Assembly: GCA_035708205.1 (NCBI GenBank)
Contig: DASSSY010000003.1
Span: 1-64,000 of the forward strand
Length of the DNA: 64,000 bases
Origin: DASSSY01 sp035708205
GTDB taxonomy: Bacteria > Bacteroidota > Bacteroidia > Chitinophagales > Chitinophagaceae
Direction: 5' to 3'
The notes under the pieces were generated by a model. It did not search any database and had not been told where the DNA came from. It was given only the letters and a program-made list of their open reading frames with translations. The position numbers were made by a program, and so were the translations under genes. Position 1 is the stretch's first letter; every line of letters starts with the position of its first letter. This document shows, piece by piece, positions 1 through 10,089 of this stretch.

Positions 1-2709
1 CGTATATACTGTCGGATGAACAGGCGCCGGGTGGATCGTCAGCCCAAAAGGATGCGCATCCGGAATCAGGTTTTCCGGGGACCATGAATAATCCAGCGCC
101 GGGTCAATATCCGCCGTAATCGCTACTGGCGTGTTCGCGCACACCGTTTGCGGCGACTGCGGAATGTCCACATAGAGGGAATCCAGAATCCTGATTTCTC
201 CTGAAGCGATAATATTGTTATTGCCCCCATCGCAGCCGCAAGGTGAAAAGATATCAATGTGCACGATCCTGTCCCCCGTAGGCATATTCGGAACAATCAA
301 CGGTTTGATCTCTAACCTGGCTATGGTATCATTTGCAGGGATAATGACCGAATCTGAACGGTATTCATAATCCACGCCATTTGAAGCGCTTCCCGAAAGC
401 TGGTAATGCACCACTAAATCCGTAGTATCAGCATGCTTCCGGGTAATATCGAAGTAAGCCGATTTACAGCCCCTCACACAGTGCGGAATGTTCTCGTTAC
501 CGCCACCGCCGGTTTCTTCTTTAAGATCCAAGGCTACTACATCAAAGTTAAATTTGAACGTTACTACATCATTTGTGTAGCCATTCCCTTTTGCGCTGCC
601 GTGAACGTTTGCCGGATAAACGGGAAAATTAGGGTCAGTACAACAAACGGATTGATAGAAGGCGCCGGCCTTATCCAAACGCGACACCCCCGAATGATAG
701 TGATCACCGGAAGTTCCATAGTAGCTGCCAAATTCCAGGTCATCAAAATGAGAGCTGATGATGGCCAGGTAAAACGGCGCGGGCGTTGTTTGAAAGGCAT
801 CCGGAGTTAATTCCAGGCCGGCACTTGCATTACCGTATCCGATAGTACCAATAACGACGTTGCCACATAAGTCTACCATAAATGCCGGCACCTGGGTACC
901 ACTACCACCCACAACGGTTGAATAAATGGTAGAGCTAAGGTCCGGGGTAAGCTTATGTATAAAAACACCTCCACCGGAAGAGCTCCATGCCCCCTGGCTT
1001 ACCGGATAGCCACCGGCACTGGTCCCCGCAACATATACATTTCCGCTACAATCAAAGTTAATCCGATCAGCTTCGTCGCTGGCGGAAGTGCCTAGGTATG
1101 TCGCGTTAATCAACGAACCGGAAACGGGATTTATCCGGGCGACAAAACCATCATTACCTCCTTGCGCGGTAGTGTGAAGCGCTCCTGAAGTTGCCGGAAA
1201 GTCAGAGCTCGCCGTCATACCGACCACAACCGGATTTCCGTCCGGATCAATCTCAACGCCGATACCGCCATCCCATCCACCGCCACCTATGAAAGTGGAA
1301 TAAAGCAATGACGTCAAGCCTGTATTCAGTTCTGCCAGGACGGCATCATTACCACCACCAAGCGCGCTTTGAAAAGCATTGCTGCTCACCGGGAAATTAG
1401 AAGATGACGTATTTGAAGTTACCCATACATTATCCTGGTCATCAAATGCGATTTCAATGGGGTTACCGGAATATTCTAAGGATATCGCCCCATTGTTAGT
1501 GCCAATCTCGGAAGCCTCATTTCCCGAACCACCAATATAGGTAGAAGCCAATAAAGTAGTACCGTCAGATGATAATTTTGACACATAGATATCACTGCCG
1601 CCCCCAATCACCGTTTGATAAGCTCCCGACGTTGTTGGCAAATCCGAAGCTCCGGTCCCGCCGGCAAGTAATAAATCGCCGGCAGCATTAACCCTCATTG
1701 TATTCGGTTCGGTGACACCATTAGTTCCACCAAAATAAGTCGAATATAACAATTGAATCCCATCAGAGGAATATTTATTTAAGCAAACACAATTCTGTCC
1801 CGGATATGTTGTTTGGAAAGCGCCGGTCGTTACCGGCCATCCGGCTCCCGAAGCAAGGCCGGAAGCATAGGTGTTTCCCTGCTCGTCAAAAGTAGTGCTG
1901 TAGGCATAAAACGCATTGCTGCCCGTGGCACCGCTAAAGGTGGCAAATATTAAATTGGGGTCAATAACCAAGGGGTAATTTTGATCATAGCCATTTGGAA
2001 AGGCAAAGGTCAGCGTACCATTGTTCAACACATATCTGGAGGCGACCGCCACCTTCTGACCGTTGATTTCCTGGTAACAATAAGGCGCCTGTTCCACGAT
2101 CTTGTTGACCGTAGTCTCGATAACCAGATTTCCCTCAGCGTCCAATATCGGCGACACGCCGTCAAACGACAACCTGATCTGGTGGGCGCTTACCCCCGCC
2201 CCAACGACAAAGTCATATTTCAGAGAGCCATTTTTGCCCGAAGGATTGTTGTACACATACACATCAATACCATCATATATGTTCCCCAGCTTTACTTTCC
2301 CATATAGGCCAACATGACCCCTCCATTTCGAAGAATCATTGCCAATGAAATAATTATTATAATAGCTTCTTTTTTCAAAACCTTCCCTCGTCACTGCGCC
2401 AGCAGCATTAGACCCTAAGAAATTAACCTTATAGGCATGAAAGTGAAGGCCATTGGGTTTAATTTTATGACCATGCTCCAAGGCTTCTCCATAAGCCTTA
2501 AAATCCCCGGTATTTACAAAATTATAGACAAAGCCGTTATTGGTCACAAAGAACTTTCCACCGGGTATCTCTGCCTGGTATGTGATCTCATGACCCCACT
2601 GGCCCTTGTTTTCAATAAAATCTACCTGCCCGCTTCGAGCCATCACTATCTGACTTCCCAATAAAAACACACAACAAAACATTAATAAGCATGTAAAAGT
2701 CTTCTTCAT
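1..2709 (-). CDS. Large secreted SBBP-type beta-propeller protein, C-terminus beyond the window
   Basis: The reading frame is open from ATG at 2709 to the first base of the window (903 codons), so the C-terminus lies outside. An N-terminal signal peptide (MKKTFTCLLMFCCVFLLG...) is followed by an IENKGQW segment, which typically opens the DUF7948 module before SBBP propellers. Residues of about 260-690 repeat a pattern of YSTYFGG, YIGGSGN, FIGGGGWD and YLGTS, each followed by a GN..VAG strand, as in SBBP beta-propeller repeats. About residues 750-850 look like a Calx-beta-like domain, then a PKD-like segment begins. I infer a surface or secreted protein, probably a T9SS client, but the sorting domain that would prove this is not in view. 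Ligand unknown. Confidence 0.85.
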   Translation of the reverse strand, partial: MKKTFTCLLMFCCVFLLGSQIVMARSGQVDFIENKGQWGHEITYQAEIPGGKFFVTNNGFVYNFVNTGDFKAYGEALEHGHKIKPNGLHFHAYKVNFLGSNAAGAVTREGFEKRSYYNNYFIGNDSSKWRGHVGLYGKVKLGNIYDGIDVYVYNNPSGKNGSLKYDFVVGAGVSAHQIRLSFDGVSPILDAEGNLVIETTVNKIVEQAPYCYQEINGQKVAVASRYVLNNGTLTFAFPNGYDQNYPLVIDPNLIFATFSGATGSNAFYAYSTTFDEQGNTYASGLASGAGWPVTTGAFQTTYPGQNCVCLNKYSSDGIQLLYSTYFGGTNGVTEPNTMRVNAAGDLLLAGGTGASDLPTTSGAYQTVIGGGSDIYVSKLSSDGTTLLASTYIGGSGNEASEIGTNNGAISLEYSGNPIEIAFDDQDNVWVTSNTSSSNFPVSSNAFQSALGGGNDAVLAELNTGLTSLLYSTFIGGGGWDGGIGVEIDPDGNPVVVGMTASSDFPATSGALHTTAQGGNDGFVARINPVSGSLINATYLGTSASDEADRINFDCSGNVYVAGTSAGGYPVSQGAWSSSGGGVFIHKLTPDLSSTIYSTVVGGSGTQVPAFMVDLCGNVVIGTIGYGNASAGLELTPDAFQTTPAPFYLAIISSHFDDLEFGSYYGTSGDHYHSGVSRLDKAGAFYQSVCCTDPNFPVYPANVHGSAKGNGYTNDVVTFKFNFDVVALDLKEETGGGGNENIPHCVRGCKSAYFDITRKHADTTDLVVHYQLSGSASNGVDYEYRSDSVIIPANDTIARLEIKPLIVPNMPTGDRIVHIDIFSPCGCDGGNNNIIASGEIRILDSLYVDIPQSPQTVCANTPVAITADIDPALDYSWSPENLIPDAHPFGLTIHPAPVHPTVYT

Positions 2710-2897
2710 TGATCTTCTTTTAATTCAGATTAAGTTTAGATAATTAACACAATTTACCAATCAAGGCCACAATTTTAAAAAAAATCCCGAAATAATACTA
2801 ATTAAGACAGTTATATTTTTCAAATGGTTGGAGAAGAGCACAAACTTTTTTGGCATTATCTTGCTTTCCTGTTATTTTTCAATAATTTTGAAGCCTG

Positions 2898-4421
2898 ATG
2901 AGCCTTTTTAGCCCGGCAATTAAAAGCTATATCCGTCTCCGCCAAAGTGCGATAGATAATTTCATGCTCAACCCTGTGGACACGCAGAAACAGGTGTTTA
3001 ACCATTTGATCGGCACCGCGCAATATACCGAGTTCGGAAAAAAGTTTGATTTTAATAAGATCGACAATTTTAAGGATTTCAAAGAAGCCGTTCCCATTTT
3101 CGATTATGACACTTTAAAGCCGTTTATTCAGAAAACACTGGAAGGGCAGCAAAATATCCTGTGGAGCAGCCCCATCAACTGGTTTGCCAAAAGTAGCGGC
3201 ACCACCAGCGACAAAAGCAAATTTATCCCGGTCAGCAAAGAAGCCCTGGCCGATAATCACTATAAAGGCGGTAAAGATGTGCTGGCGCTTTATCTGCGCG
3301 CTTTTCCGCAGTCTAATGTCATGAGCGGCAAATGCCTGACCATCGGCGGCAGTCATCAGGTCAACCAGCTTAATGCCGACTCCTTTTATGGCGACCTTTC
3401 AGCCGTTATGCTGCAAAACATGTCCTTTATGGGCCAAAGAATGCGTGCGCCGGACCTGTCCGTCGCCTTAATGGAGGAATGGGAAGCAAAACTGGAGGAA
3501 ATGGTATACTGCGTATTTCATGAAAATATCACTTTCATTGCCGGTGTGCCCACCTGGACCATGGTCCTCATAAAACGTATCCTGGAAATTTCAGGTGAAA
3601 AAGATATCCGGAAAATATGGCCTAACCTTGAACTTTATATTCACGGTGGCGTGAGCTTTACGCCCTACCGGAAACAATTCGAACAATTGATTCCGGGAAG
3701 CGCCATGCAATATCTTGAAACTTACAATGCCTCGGAAGGCTTTTTTGCCGCCCAGGACGACCTCGGCCAGGAAGGCATGCTATTATTCTTAAATCATGGC
3801 ATATTTTTTGAATTCATGCCCATGGAAGAATATGGAAAGGAGCATCCCGAAACATTATCCCTCAAGGAAGTGGAATCGGGAAAAAATTACGCCTTGGTCA
3901 TCAGTACGAATAGCGGCCTCTGGCGTTATCTTGTGGGCGATACGGTTCAATTTACGTCTTTAAATCCCTATAGAATTAAAGTCAGCGGGCGGACCAAACA
4001 CTTCATCAACGCCTTTGGCGAAGAAGTTATCGTGGACAATAGTGACCATGCCATCGCCGAAGCCTGTAAAGCTACCGGCGCCATTGTCAACGATTATACG
4101 GCGGCGCCGATTTACATGTCAGAGAACGGGCAAGCGGCGCATGAATGGATCATCGAATTTGAAAGCCTTCCTGTTCCCCTGCCGGTGTTTATCCGGGAAA
4201 TGGACGCCGCCCTCAAGAAAATCAATAGTGATTATGAGGCTAAGCGCCAGGCGGATATCGTGCTGCACATGCCCGTTGTGCACCAAATGCCAACGGGGGG
4301 GTTTAATGCCTGGCTCAAGCAAAAAGGCAAGCTTGGCGGTCAACACAAGATTCCCCGGCTGAGTAACGATCGCAAAATATTAGAGGAAATACTCACATTC
4401 CTCCCTTCACAACAATCTTAG
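2898..4421 (+). CDS. GH3 auxin-responsive-promoter family protein (acyl-acid-amido synthetase-like)
   Basis: The 507-residue product matches the GH3 family of adenylate-forming enzymes, which in plants join amino acids to acyl acids; the bacterial substrate is generally unknown. Visible motifs are the ATP-binding SSGTTSDKSKFIPVS near residue 100, YNASEGFFAAQD near 275, and LWRYLVGDTVQF near 345. No signal peptide is seen, so it should be cytoplasmic. The gene is divergent from the secreted propeller gene, with 188 bases between them, and lies 66 bases before accC on the same strand. No partner gene reveals its substrate. Confidence 0.85.
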   Translation: MSLFSPAIKSYIRLRQSAIDNFMLNPVDTQKQVFNHLIGTAQYTEFGKKFDFNKIDNFKDFKEAVPIFDYDTLKPFIQKTLEGQQNILWSSPINWFAKSSGTTSDKSKFIPVSKEALADNHYKGGKDVLALYLRAFPQSNVMSGKCLTIGGSHQVNQLNADSFYGDLSAVMLQNMSFMGQRMRAPDLSVALMEEWEAKLEEMVYCVFHENITFIAGVPTWTMVLIKRILEISGEKDIRKIWPNLELYIHGGVSFTPYRKQFEQLIPGSAMQYLETYNASEGFFAAQDDLGQEGMLLFLNHGIFFEFMPMEEYGKEHPETLSLKEVESGKNYALVISTNSGLWRYLVGDTVQFTSLNPYRIKVSGRTKHFINAFGEEVIVDNSDHAIAEACKATGAIVNDYTAAPIYMSENGQAAHEWIIEFESLPVPLPVFIREMDAALKKINSDYEAKRQADIVLHMPVVHQMPTGGFNAWLKQKGKLGGQHKIPRLSNDRKILEEILTFLPSQQS

Positions 4422-4487
4422 GGGAATTTTGATGCCTGAAACCCTTACATTTAATATTAATTATATCTTAAGACTATTAACAGTAAT

Positions 4488-5966
4488 ATGCAAAAAATCT
4501 TAGTGGCCAATCGTGGTGAAATTGCCCTGCGTGTCATGCGCTCCGCAAAAGAAATGAACATTAAAACGGTTGCCGTATTCTCGGAAGCCGACCGCGCCAT
4601 GCCATTCGTACAATATGCGGATGAAGCGGTATGTATAGGGCCGGCCGCCTCTTCAGCCTCATACCTGAACATGGATAAGATCATTTCCGCAGCCAGGCAA
4701 ACCGGTGCCGATGCCATTCATCCGGGCTATGGCTTTTTAAGCGAGAACGCGGCGTTTTCAAAGGCCGTATCTGACGCAGGGCTTACTTTTATCGGGCCTT
4801 CAGCACACTCCATCGAAGTAATGGGCAGCAAGATTGCCGCTAAGCAGGCTGCCAAACAATTTAATGTGCCTATGGTCCCGGGTACGGATAAGCCTATAAC
4901 AGACGAGGCGGAAGCCCTGGACATTGCGCAAAAGGCGGGCTACCCCGTCCTTATCAAGGCCTCCGCTGGCGGTGGAGGAAAAGGGATGCGCGTGGTTGAA
5001 AAAGCTGGAGATATGGGAGAACAGCTACACCGTGCCAAAAGCGAAGCCCTGAACGCCTTTGGTAACGATGATGTTTTTATCGAAAAGTATGTAGCCGCTC
5101 CCCGCCATATCGAAATCCAATTGCTGGGTGATCAACACGGCAACTATGTGTATCTCTTTGAAAGGGAATGCTCCATTCAACGCCGTCATCAAAAGCTTAT
5201 CGAGGAGGCGCCATCTTCGTGCCTCACCCCGGCCATTCGCCGGAAAATGGGAGAATCAGCTATTAATGTAGCCAGGTCCTGTAAATATTACGGTGCCGGA
5301 ACCGTTGAATTCCTAGTAGACGAACAATTAAATTTCTACTTCCTCGAAATGAACACCCGTCTTCAGGTGGAGCATTGCGTAACTGAAATGATCAGCGGTG
5401 TGGACCTGGTAAAAGAACAGATCCGTGTGGCGATGGGCGAAAAATTATCGTTCAGCCAGGATGATCTGAAAATTAACGGTCATGCCATCGAGCTTCGCGT
5501 ATGTACCGAAGACCCCCTGGATAATTTCCTGCCCGATACCGGCAGGTTAGATGTCTATCGCCGGCCACAGGGTCCCGGCATTCGGGTGGACGACGGCTAT
5601 GAGCAGGGCATGGACATCCCGATCTTTTATGATTCCATGATTGCCAAATTAGTGGCTTGGGGAAAAGACCGGAACGAAGCTATAGACCGGCTTTGCCGAG
5701 GAATAGACGAATACCAGGTCGAAGGCATTAAAACCACTTTGGCGTTTGGAAAATGGGCGGTACGCCAACCGGCTTTTGCGGAAGGAAAATTTGACACCGG
5801 GTTCATCGGCAAATATTTCAAACCGGAATGCTTAGCGGTCCACGATGAAACCGCGGAAAAAGCCGCAGCAGGCATCGGCAGCTATATTTGGGAAAGCCAG
5901 AAAAAAGCGGATAACCATCAGCCGGCAAACGCTTCAATTTCCAAGTGGAAATTGCAAAGGCAATAA
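4488..5966 (+). CDS. accC: Acetyl/propionyl-CoA carboxylase biotin carboxylase subunit
   Basis: This enzyme carboxylates biotin on a carrier protein using ATP and bicarbonate, the first half-reaction of acyl-CoA carboxylases. The 492 residues begin with the N-terminal motif KILVANRGEIALRV. They continue through the ATP-grasp region with the glycine-rich loop KASAGGGGKGMRVV near residue 160, the catalytic stretch EMNTRLQVEH near 290, and the C-terminal biotin carboxylase domain with DSMIAKLVAWG near 385. The C-terminal tail is hydrophilic and shows no biotinyl (MKM) motif, so the carrier must be encoded elsewhere. No accB or carboxyltransferase gene is nearby. Confidence 0.93.
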   Translation: MQKILVANRGEIALRVMRSAKEMNIKTVAVFSEADRAMPFVQYADEAVCIGPAASSASYLNMDKIISAARQTGADAIHPGYGFLSENAAFSKAVSDAGLTFIGPSAHSIEVMGSKIAAKQAAKQFNVPMVPGTDKPITDEAEALDIAQKAGYPVLIKASAGGGGKGMRVVEKAGDMGEQLHRAKSEALNAFGNDDVFIEKYVAAPRHIEIQLLGDQHGNYVYLFERECSIQRRHQKLIEEAPSSCLTPAIRRKMGESAINVARSCKYYGAGTVEFLVDEQLNFYFLEMNTRLQVEHCVTEMISGVDLVKEQIRVAMGEKLSFSQDDLKINGHAIELRVCTEDPLDNFLPDTGRLDVYRRPQGPGIRVDDGYEQGMDIPIFYDSMIAKLVAWGKDRNEAIDRLCRGIDEYQVEGIKTTLAFGKWAVRQPAFAEGKFDTGFIGKYFKPECLAVHDETAEKAAAGIGSYIWESQKKADNHQPANASISKWKLQRQ

Positions 5967-6050
5967 AAGGAACCTATGGCTGTCAAAATATTGCGACAAC
6001 TATTTTATATAGCCAATACCGGGTCTTCATTCATAAAAAAGGCCTAACCA

Positions 6051-6091
6051 GCCCCGCCGTCAATGCCTTATTTAAACTTTGATGGCGGGGC
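6051..6091. terminator. GC-rich hairpin after accC
   Basis: Arms at 6051-6063 (GCCCCGCCGTCAA) and 6079-6091 (TTGATGGCGGGGC) pair at 12 of 13 positions around a 15-base loop. It lies about 85 bases after the accC stop and 117 before yebC. There is no T run after it, so a terminator role is only likely. Confidence 0.45.
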
Positions 6092-6168
6092 GTATCTTAT
6101 GCTTAATCCTCTTGTACCCGGCAAAACCTTTCATCACAATTCAGAGCCGCCTATCCGCAAAATTTTTC

Positions 6169-6176
6169 TAAATTTG
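6169..6176 (+). promoter_or_regulatory. Promoter -7 element TAAATTTG for yebC
   Basis: TAAATTTG fits the Bacteroidota -7 consensus TAnnTTTG and lies 32 bases before the yebC start codon. No convincing upstream TTTG is seen at the expected distance. Confidence 0.45.
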
Positions 6177-6208
6177 CGTCCGTATCAATCAATACCCTAC
6201 AAAAATTT

Positions 6209-6919
6209 ATGGGACGTATATTTGAAGTAAGAAAAGCCAAGATGTTTGCCCGCTACGACCGTATGGCCAAGCAATTTACCCGTATCGGAAAAGAAATAGC
6301 CATCGCCGTAAGAGCCGCCGGGCCTGAACCGGAAAACAATCCCGCCCTGCGCCGCTGCATGCAAAACGCTAAAAGCGTCAACATGCCGAAAGACCGTGTG
6401 GAAGCGGCCATCAAAAACGCTTTAGGCAAAGACCACAGCAATTATGACGAGGTGCTGTATGAAGGCTATGCGCCTCACGGCATCGCTATTTTGGTAGAAA
6501 CTGCTACAGATAATACAACAAGAACGGTGGCTAACGTCCGTTCTCATTTCAATAAAGGTGGGGGCAACCTTGGCAATAGTGGCTCCGTAGGCTTTTTGTT
6601 TAATCATGTCGGCGTTTTCAAACTAAATCCGGAAGGTATTAGTACTGATGAACTGGAACTGGAACTTATTGACGCCGGTCTGGAGGAAATGGGCGAAGAC
6701 TCGGAGGGCAGCCTGGTTATCCGTTGCGGCTTCAACGATTTTGGCAATATGCAGAAAGCCTTGGAAGAAAGAAAGCTGAATGTCATTTCTTCCGAGCTGG
6801 AATGGCTGCCGCTCAATACTGTGGAAGTTACCGAAGAGCAGGCCGATGATGTATTTAAACTCATTGAGCGTGTAGAACAGGATGATGATGTGCAACGAGT
6901 GTTCCATAATATGGCATAA
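6209..6919 (+). CDS. yebC: YebC/PmpR family probable transcription or translation regulator
   Basis: The 236-residue protein belongs to the YebC/PmpR (TACO1) family. Members have been described as DNA-binding regulators and more recently as ribosome-associated factors that help translation of difficult sequences. The start [22 protein letters not shown] resembles the divergent N-terminus of Bacteroidota members (most others read AGHSKWANI). The signature [14 protein letters not shown] is present near residue 115, and the acidic C-terminal domain is intact. Length is normal. The thioesterase follows 28 bases downstream and is probably co-transcribed. Confidence 0.9.
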   Translation: MGRIFEVRKAKMFARYDRMAKQFTRIGKEIAIAVRAAGPEPENNPALRRCMQNAKSVNMPKDRVEAAIKNALGKDHSNYDEVLYEGYAPHGIAILVETATDNTTRTVANVRSHFNKGGGNLGNSGSVGFLFNHVGVFKLNPEGISTDELELELIDAGLEEMGEDSEGSLVIRCGFNDFGNMQKALEERKLNVISSELEWLPLNTVEVTEEQADDVFKLIERVEQDDDVQRVFHNMA

Positions 6920-6947
6920 TGAGGCATCAAAAATCAATTTTATAGAA

Positions 6948-7370
6948 TTGTATACATCCGAAACAAATATCAGGGTACGTTACGGCGAGACCGACCAGAT
7001 GGGCTATTTATACTACGGCTTTTACGCCCTGTACTATGAACAGGGCCGAACGGAAGCCATCCGTCAATTAGGGCTTACCTACAAATCTTTGGAAGAAGCC
7101 GGCATTATGATGCCCGTGGTTGAAATGACGGCTAAATATCTTCGCCCGGCTTTTTATGATGATCTCGTAACCGTCAGGACCCGGGTGCGTGTTTTAGATG
7201 ACCCGGAAAACAAAATCAGGTTTCATTGCGAGCTTTTCAATGAAAAAAAGAAAAAACTGAATGAAAGTGTCGTCACGCTTGTCTTTTACGACATCACGCT
7301 AAAGAAAACCGTACCCATGCCTTCAATGCTCAGAGAAAAATTATTGCCTTATTTTTTAAAACAAATTTGA
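6948..7370 (+). CDS. Acyl-CoA thioesterase, hotdog fold (4HBT/YbgC type)
   Basis: Acyl-CoA thioesterases of this family hydrolyse CoA thioesters. From TTG at 6948 the product is 140 residues, starting MYTSETNIRVRYGETDQMGYLYYGFYALYYEQGR, which holds the YbgC-type active-site region (YGETDQMGYLYYG, with the family Asp in ETD). I prefer this start because homologues begin a few residues before RVRYGETDQ. The only in-frame ATG upstream (6882) would overlap yebC by 38 bases and add an atypical [11 protein letters not shown] tail. Substrate cannot be told from context. Confidence 0.8.
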   Translation: MYTSETNIRVRYGETDQMGYLYYGFYALYYEQGRTEAIRQLGLTYKSLEEAGIMMPVVEMTAKYLRPAFYDDLVTVRTRVRVLDDPENKIRFHCELFNEKKKKLNESVVTLVFYDITLKKTVPMPSMLREKLLPYFLKQI

Positions 7371-7396
7371 TGGCTGAATAGTTCTGACTACCTTTA
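7366..7396 (+). promoter_or_regulatory. Bacteroidota-type promoter of glyA
   Basis: TTTG at 7366-7369 and TACCTTTA at 7389-7396 are 19 bases apart, close to the TTTG-N(19-20)-TAnnTTTG pattern. The start codon of glyA lies about 40 bases downstream. The TTTG overlaps the end of the thioesterase gene. Confidence 0.6.
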
Positions 7397-7435
7397 CCCG
7401 GCTAATTTGTATAACCATATTACAGCAGTTTAATC

Positions 7436-8719
7436 ATGCAGAAAGATACCGAAATTTTCAACCTTATTGCCGAAGAAAAAAAACGCCAGGAAGAAGGGCT
7501 TGAGCTTATTGCCTCGGAAAATTTTACCAGCATGGCCGTTATGAAGGCCATGGGAAATGTGATGACCAATAAATACGCTGAAGGCTATCCTGGAAAGAGA
7601 TATTATGGTGGTTGCGAAATTGTGGATAAAAGCGAGCAATTGGCTATCGACCGTTTAAAACGAATTTTCAATATTGAGTACGCCAATGTACAGCCTCACA
7701 GCGGCGCGCAGGCCAACATGGCTGTACAGTTCGCCATCCTTAAACCCGGCGATGCCATTCTCGGCCTGGATCTCAGCATGGGCGGCCACCTGACCCATGG
7801 CTCCCCGGTTACTTTCTCGGGAAGAATATTTGATGCCCATCATTATGGTGTCCGCAAAGACAACGGTTTTGTGGATTATGATGATATGGAAAAGAAAGCT
7901 TTATCGGTAAAACCAAAATTATTAATCGTTGGCGCTTCGGCCTACAGCCGCGACTGGGATTATGAGCGCATTCGCCAGATCGCCGATAAAGCAGGTGCTT
8001 TGGTCATGGCCGATATCGCCCATCCTGCCGGTTTGATTGCCGCAGGTTTACTGAAAAGCCCTTTTGATCACTGCCATATCGTGACCTCCACTACGCACAA
8101 AACCCTCCGGGGTCCCCGCGGCGGCATTATCATGATGAAAAAAGATTTTGAAAATCCATGGGGCATTCAAGGACCTAAAGGAGAATTGAGGACCATGGGC
8201 CAATTGTTGGACCTGGCCGTTTTCCCGGGCATTCAGGGCGGGCCGCTGGAACACGTTATTGCCGCTAAAGCCGTAGCTTTCCATGAGATCCTCCAGGACG
8301 AATATAAAGCGTATGCCCGCCAAATGCAGATGAACGCGAAGGTTATGGGCGAAGCGTTTGCGGCTAAAGGATATGATATCGTTTCCGGCGGAACCGACAA
8401 TCATTTGCTCCTGATCGATCTGAGAAATAAAAACATCTCAGGCAAAAAAGCGGAAAATACTTTAATTAAAGCAGACATTACCATCAACAAAAACATGGTG
8501 CCCTTTGACGACAAATCACCGTTTGTCACCTCGGGCATCCGGGTAGGCTCGCCGGCACTGACCACACGCGGCTTTAAGGAAGAGGATATGATCCGGGTCG
8601 TTGATTGGATGGACCAGGTCATCCGCCAGCCCGACAATGATGCCCTGATTCAGAATATCCGCGGAGAAGTTAACGAATATATGAGAGCCTTTCCGCTTTA
8701 TCCCAATTGGGAAGCATAG
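7436..8719 (+). CDS. glyA: Serine hydroxymethyltransferase
   Basis: This PLP enzyme converts serine and tetrahydrofolate to glycine and 5,10-methylene-tetrahydrofolate in one-carbon metabolism. The 427-residue product shows the N-terminal [10 protein letters not shown] near residue 21, [17 protein letters not shown] near 50, and the PLP-lysine segment [14 protein letters not shown] near 220, in which the lysine after TTH forms the Schiff base. Length and motifs are typical. It is the last plus-strand gene before a strong terminator, facing the kinase gene. Confidence 0.96.
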   Translation: MQKDTEIFNLIAEEKKRQEEGLELIASENFTSMAVMKAMGNVMTNKYAEGYPGKRYYGGCEIVDKSEQLAIDRLKRIFNIEYANVQPHSGAQANMAVQFAILKPGDAILGLDLSMGGHLTHGSPVTFSGRIFDAHHYGVRKDNGFVDYDDMEKKALSVKPKLLIVGASAYSRDWDYERIRQIADKAGALVMADIAHPAGLIAAGLLKSPFDHCHIVTSTTHKTLRGPRGGIIMMKKDFENPWGIQGPKGELRTMGQLLDLAVFPGIQGGPLEHVIAAKAVAFHEILQDEYKAYARQMQMNAKVMGEAFAAKGYDIVSGGTDNHLLLIDLRNKNISGKKAENTLIKADITINKNMVPFDDKSPFVTSGIRVGSPALTTRGFKEEDMIRVVDWMDQVIRQPDNDALIQNIRGEVNEYMRAFPLYPNWEA

Positions 8720-8755
8720 TTTATATTGCGCTTTATCTATGCGATACGACATGAT

Positions 8756-8790
8756 AAAAATACCAACCTGAATTTTAGGTTGGTATTTTT
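8756..8790. terminator. Bidirectional intrinsic terminator between glyA and the histidine kinase gene
   Basis: Arms 8756-8769 (AAAAATACCAACCT) and 8777-8790 (AGGTTGGTATTTTT) are a perfect 14-bp inverted repeat with a 7-base loop, A-rich on one side and T-rich on the other. It can end both converging transcripts. Confidence 0.9.
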
Positions 8791-8820
8791 TATAGATATG
8801 GACGACATGGTTTTGCCATA

Positions 8821-10089
8821 TCAGCTCTCCGGTGGTGAAGAAAAATCAAGTGTAAACTGGTGGAAAGAGGATTTGTACTGATAACTTATCCTGTAATGAA
8901 ACGTTTCACATATCTGCCAGACGATCGCAAGCCCCAAACCATTACCACCCGGAAAACTTACAGAATAACCTTTCTGAAAACGTTGAAAAAGTCTTTCTTC
9001 CGGGAAAGGCAAAGGCTCTCCGGCATTTTTTATTTCAATGTATCCGGTAGAAACATTGATTATGACCCGGCCGCCTTCCGGTGCGTATTGTATGGCATTG
9101 GTTAAAAGATTGGAAAGCAAAATATCCGATAAAACTGGATTGCCCTGCAGTACCGCATCTTCATAATGTTCGGAAAGGATAATTTTTTTGGCGTCCAGCT
9201 GCATTTGCAGCCGCGCCCTTATCTTTTGGATAATACCAGCCGGGTATAAAGGTATTATTTCGTTGAATTGATTATTATCAATTTTTGCCAGCAGAAGCAA
9301 TCCCTTATTCAACCTGGAGACACGACTGATAACGTCCTGTAACTCCTGTACCTGTCGTGAGAGCCCGGGACCTAGCGATTCATGCTGTATCATCATTTCG
9401 AGGATCGCCCGCATGGATGCCAGGGGCGTTTGCATTTCATGGGCGGCATTTTCGATAAATTCTTTTTGTTGTAAATAGGTTTGATAAGCTCTTTCGGTCA
9501 ATATCATCCCCGCCTTTTGCAAGTCCCTGAACTCTGTAATATCCGTATCCATAAAATCCAAATCCTTTCCTCTATCCAATTTAAATTTCCGTAGTTGCTC
9601 CAATGCCTGGTAAAAGGGCTTCCAGATCCGCAGCGACTGTTGCCTGTTAATCCATAACAGGCCGCCAAGAATCAGCAAGAGTAAAAGTATTTCAGTGATT
9701 ACTATGCCTTGTACTAAATCTTCTATGCCGATCAGGGAAATACGAAGAACAACCGGGTATATTCTACCATCCATTTGAAGATAGCTATGCAAAGCCCTGA
9801 ACGGCTCATCTTTCCCGTTTATAGTTTCAAAATAATCTTCACCCGGTGGTTGAATTACGGGAGAATAAATAAAATTATTATCATTGATATCCTGCCAGGG
9901 AAGCCGGGTAATAATCCCCCGATTTGATTCCAGCTGAACAGCGAGCTCCTTTTTTCTCTTCTCCAAGGCCTCGTCCACATCCTGGATGCAAAGCGCCCGG
10001 GTAACGAAATAAAATACCGGGATAGAAAAGATCAATGCCGACGAGGCATACAGCAAATGGCTTCTTATGATCCGCTTTAGCAAATTCAT
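8821..10089 (-). CDS. Two-component sensor histidine kinase of the efflux operon
   Basis: A 422-residue membrane sensor kinase. TM helices lie at about residues 12-32 and 128-147 and enclose a roughly 95-residue periplasmic sensor region. The HisKA phospho-acceptor is H217 in NAAHEMQTPLAS. The HATPase domain shows the N box LLTNAIQYAP and G boxes ending NGLGLAIVWQ. It overlaps the response regulator gene by ATGA (10086-10089), so the two are translationally coupled. As the last genes of the RND operon they probably control it. The periplasmic region shows no recognisable metal or drug motif, so the signal is unknown. Confidence 0.92.
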   Translation of the reverse strand: MNLLKRIIRSHLLYASSALIFSIPVFYFVTRALCIQDVDEALEKRKKELAVQLESNRGIITRLPWQDINDNNFIYSPVIQPPGEDYFETINGKDEPFRALHSYLQMDGRIYPVVLRISLIGIEDLVQGIVITEILLLLLILGGLLWINRQQSLRIWKPFYQALEQLRKFKLDRGKDLDFMDTDITEFRDLQKAGMILTERAYQTYLQQKEFIENAAHEMQTPLASMRAILEMMIQHESLGPGLSRQVQELQDVISRVSRLNKGLLLLAKIDNNQFNEIIPLYPAGIIQKIRARLQMQLDAKKIILSEHYEDAVLQGNPVLSDILLSNLLTNAIQYAPEGGRVIINVSTGYIEIKNAGEPLPFPEERLFQRFQKGYSVSFPGGNGLGLAIVWQICETFHYRISYQYKSSFHQFTLDFSSPPES

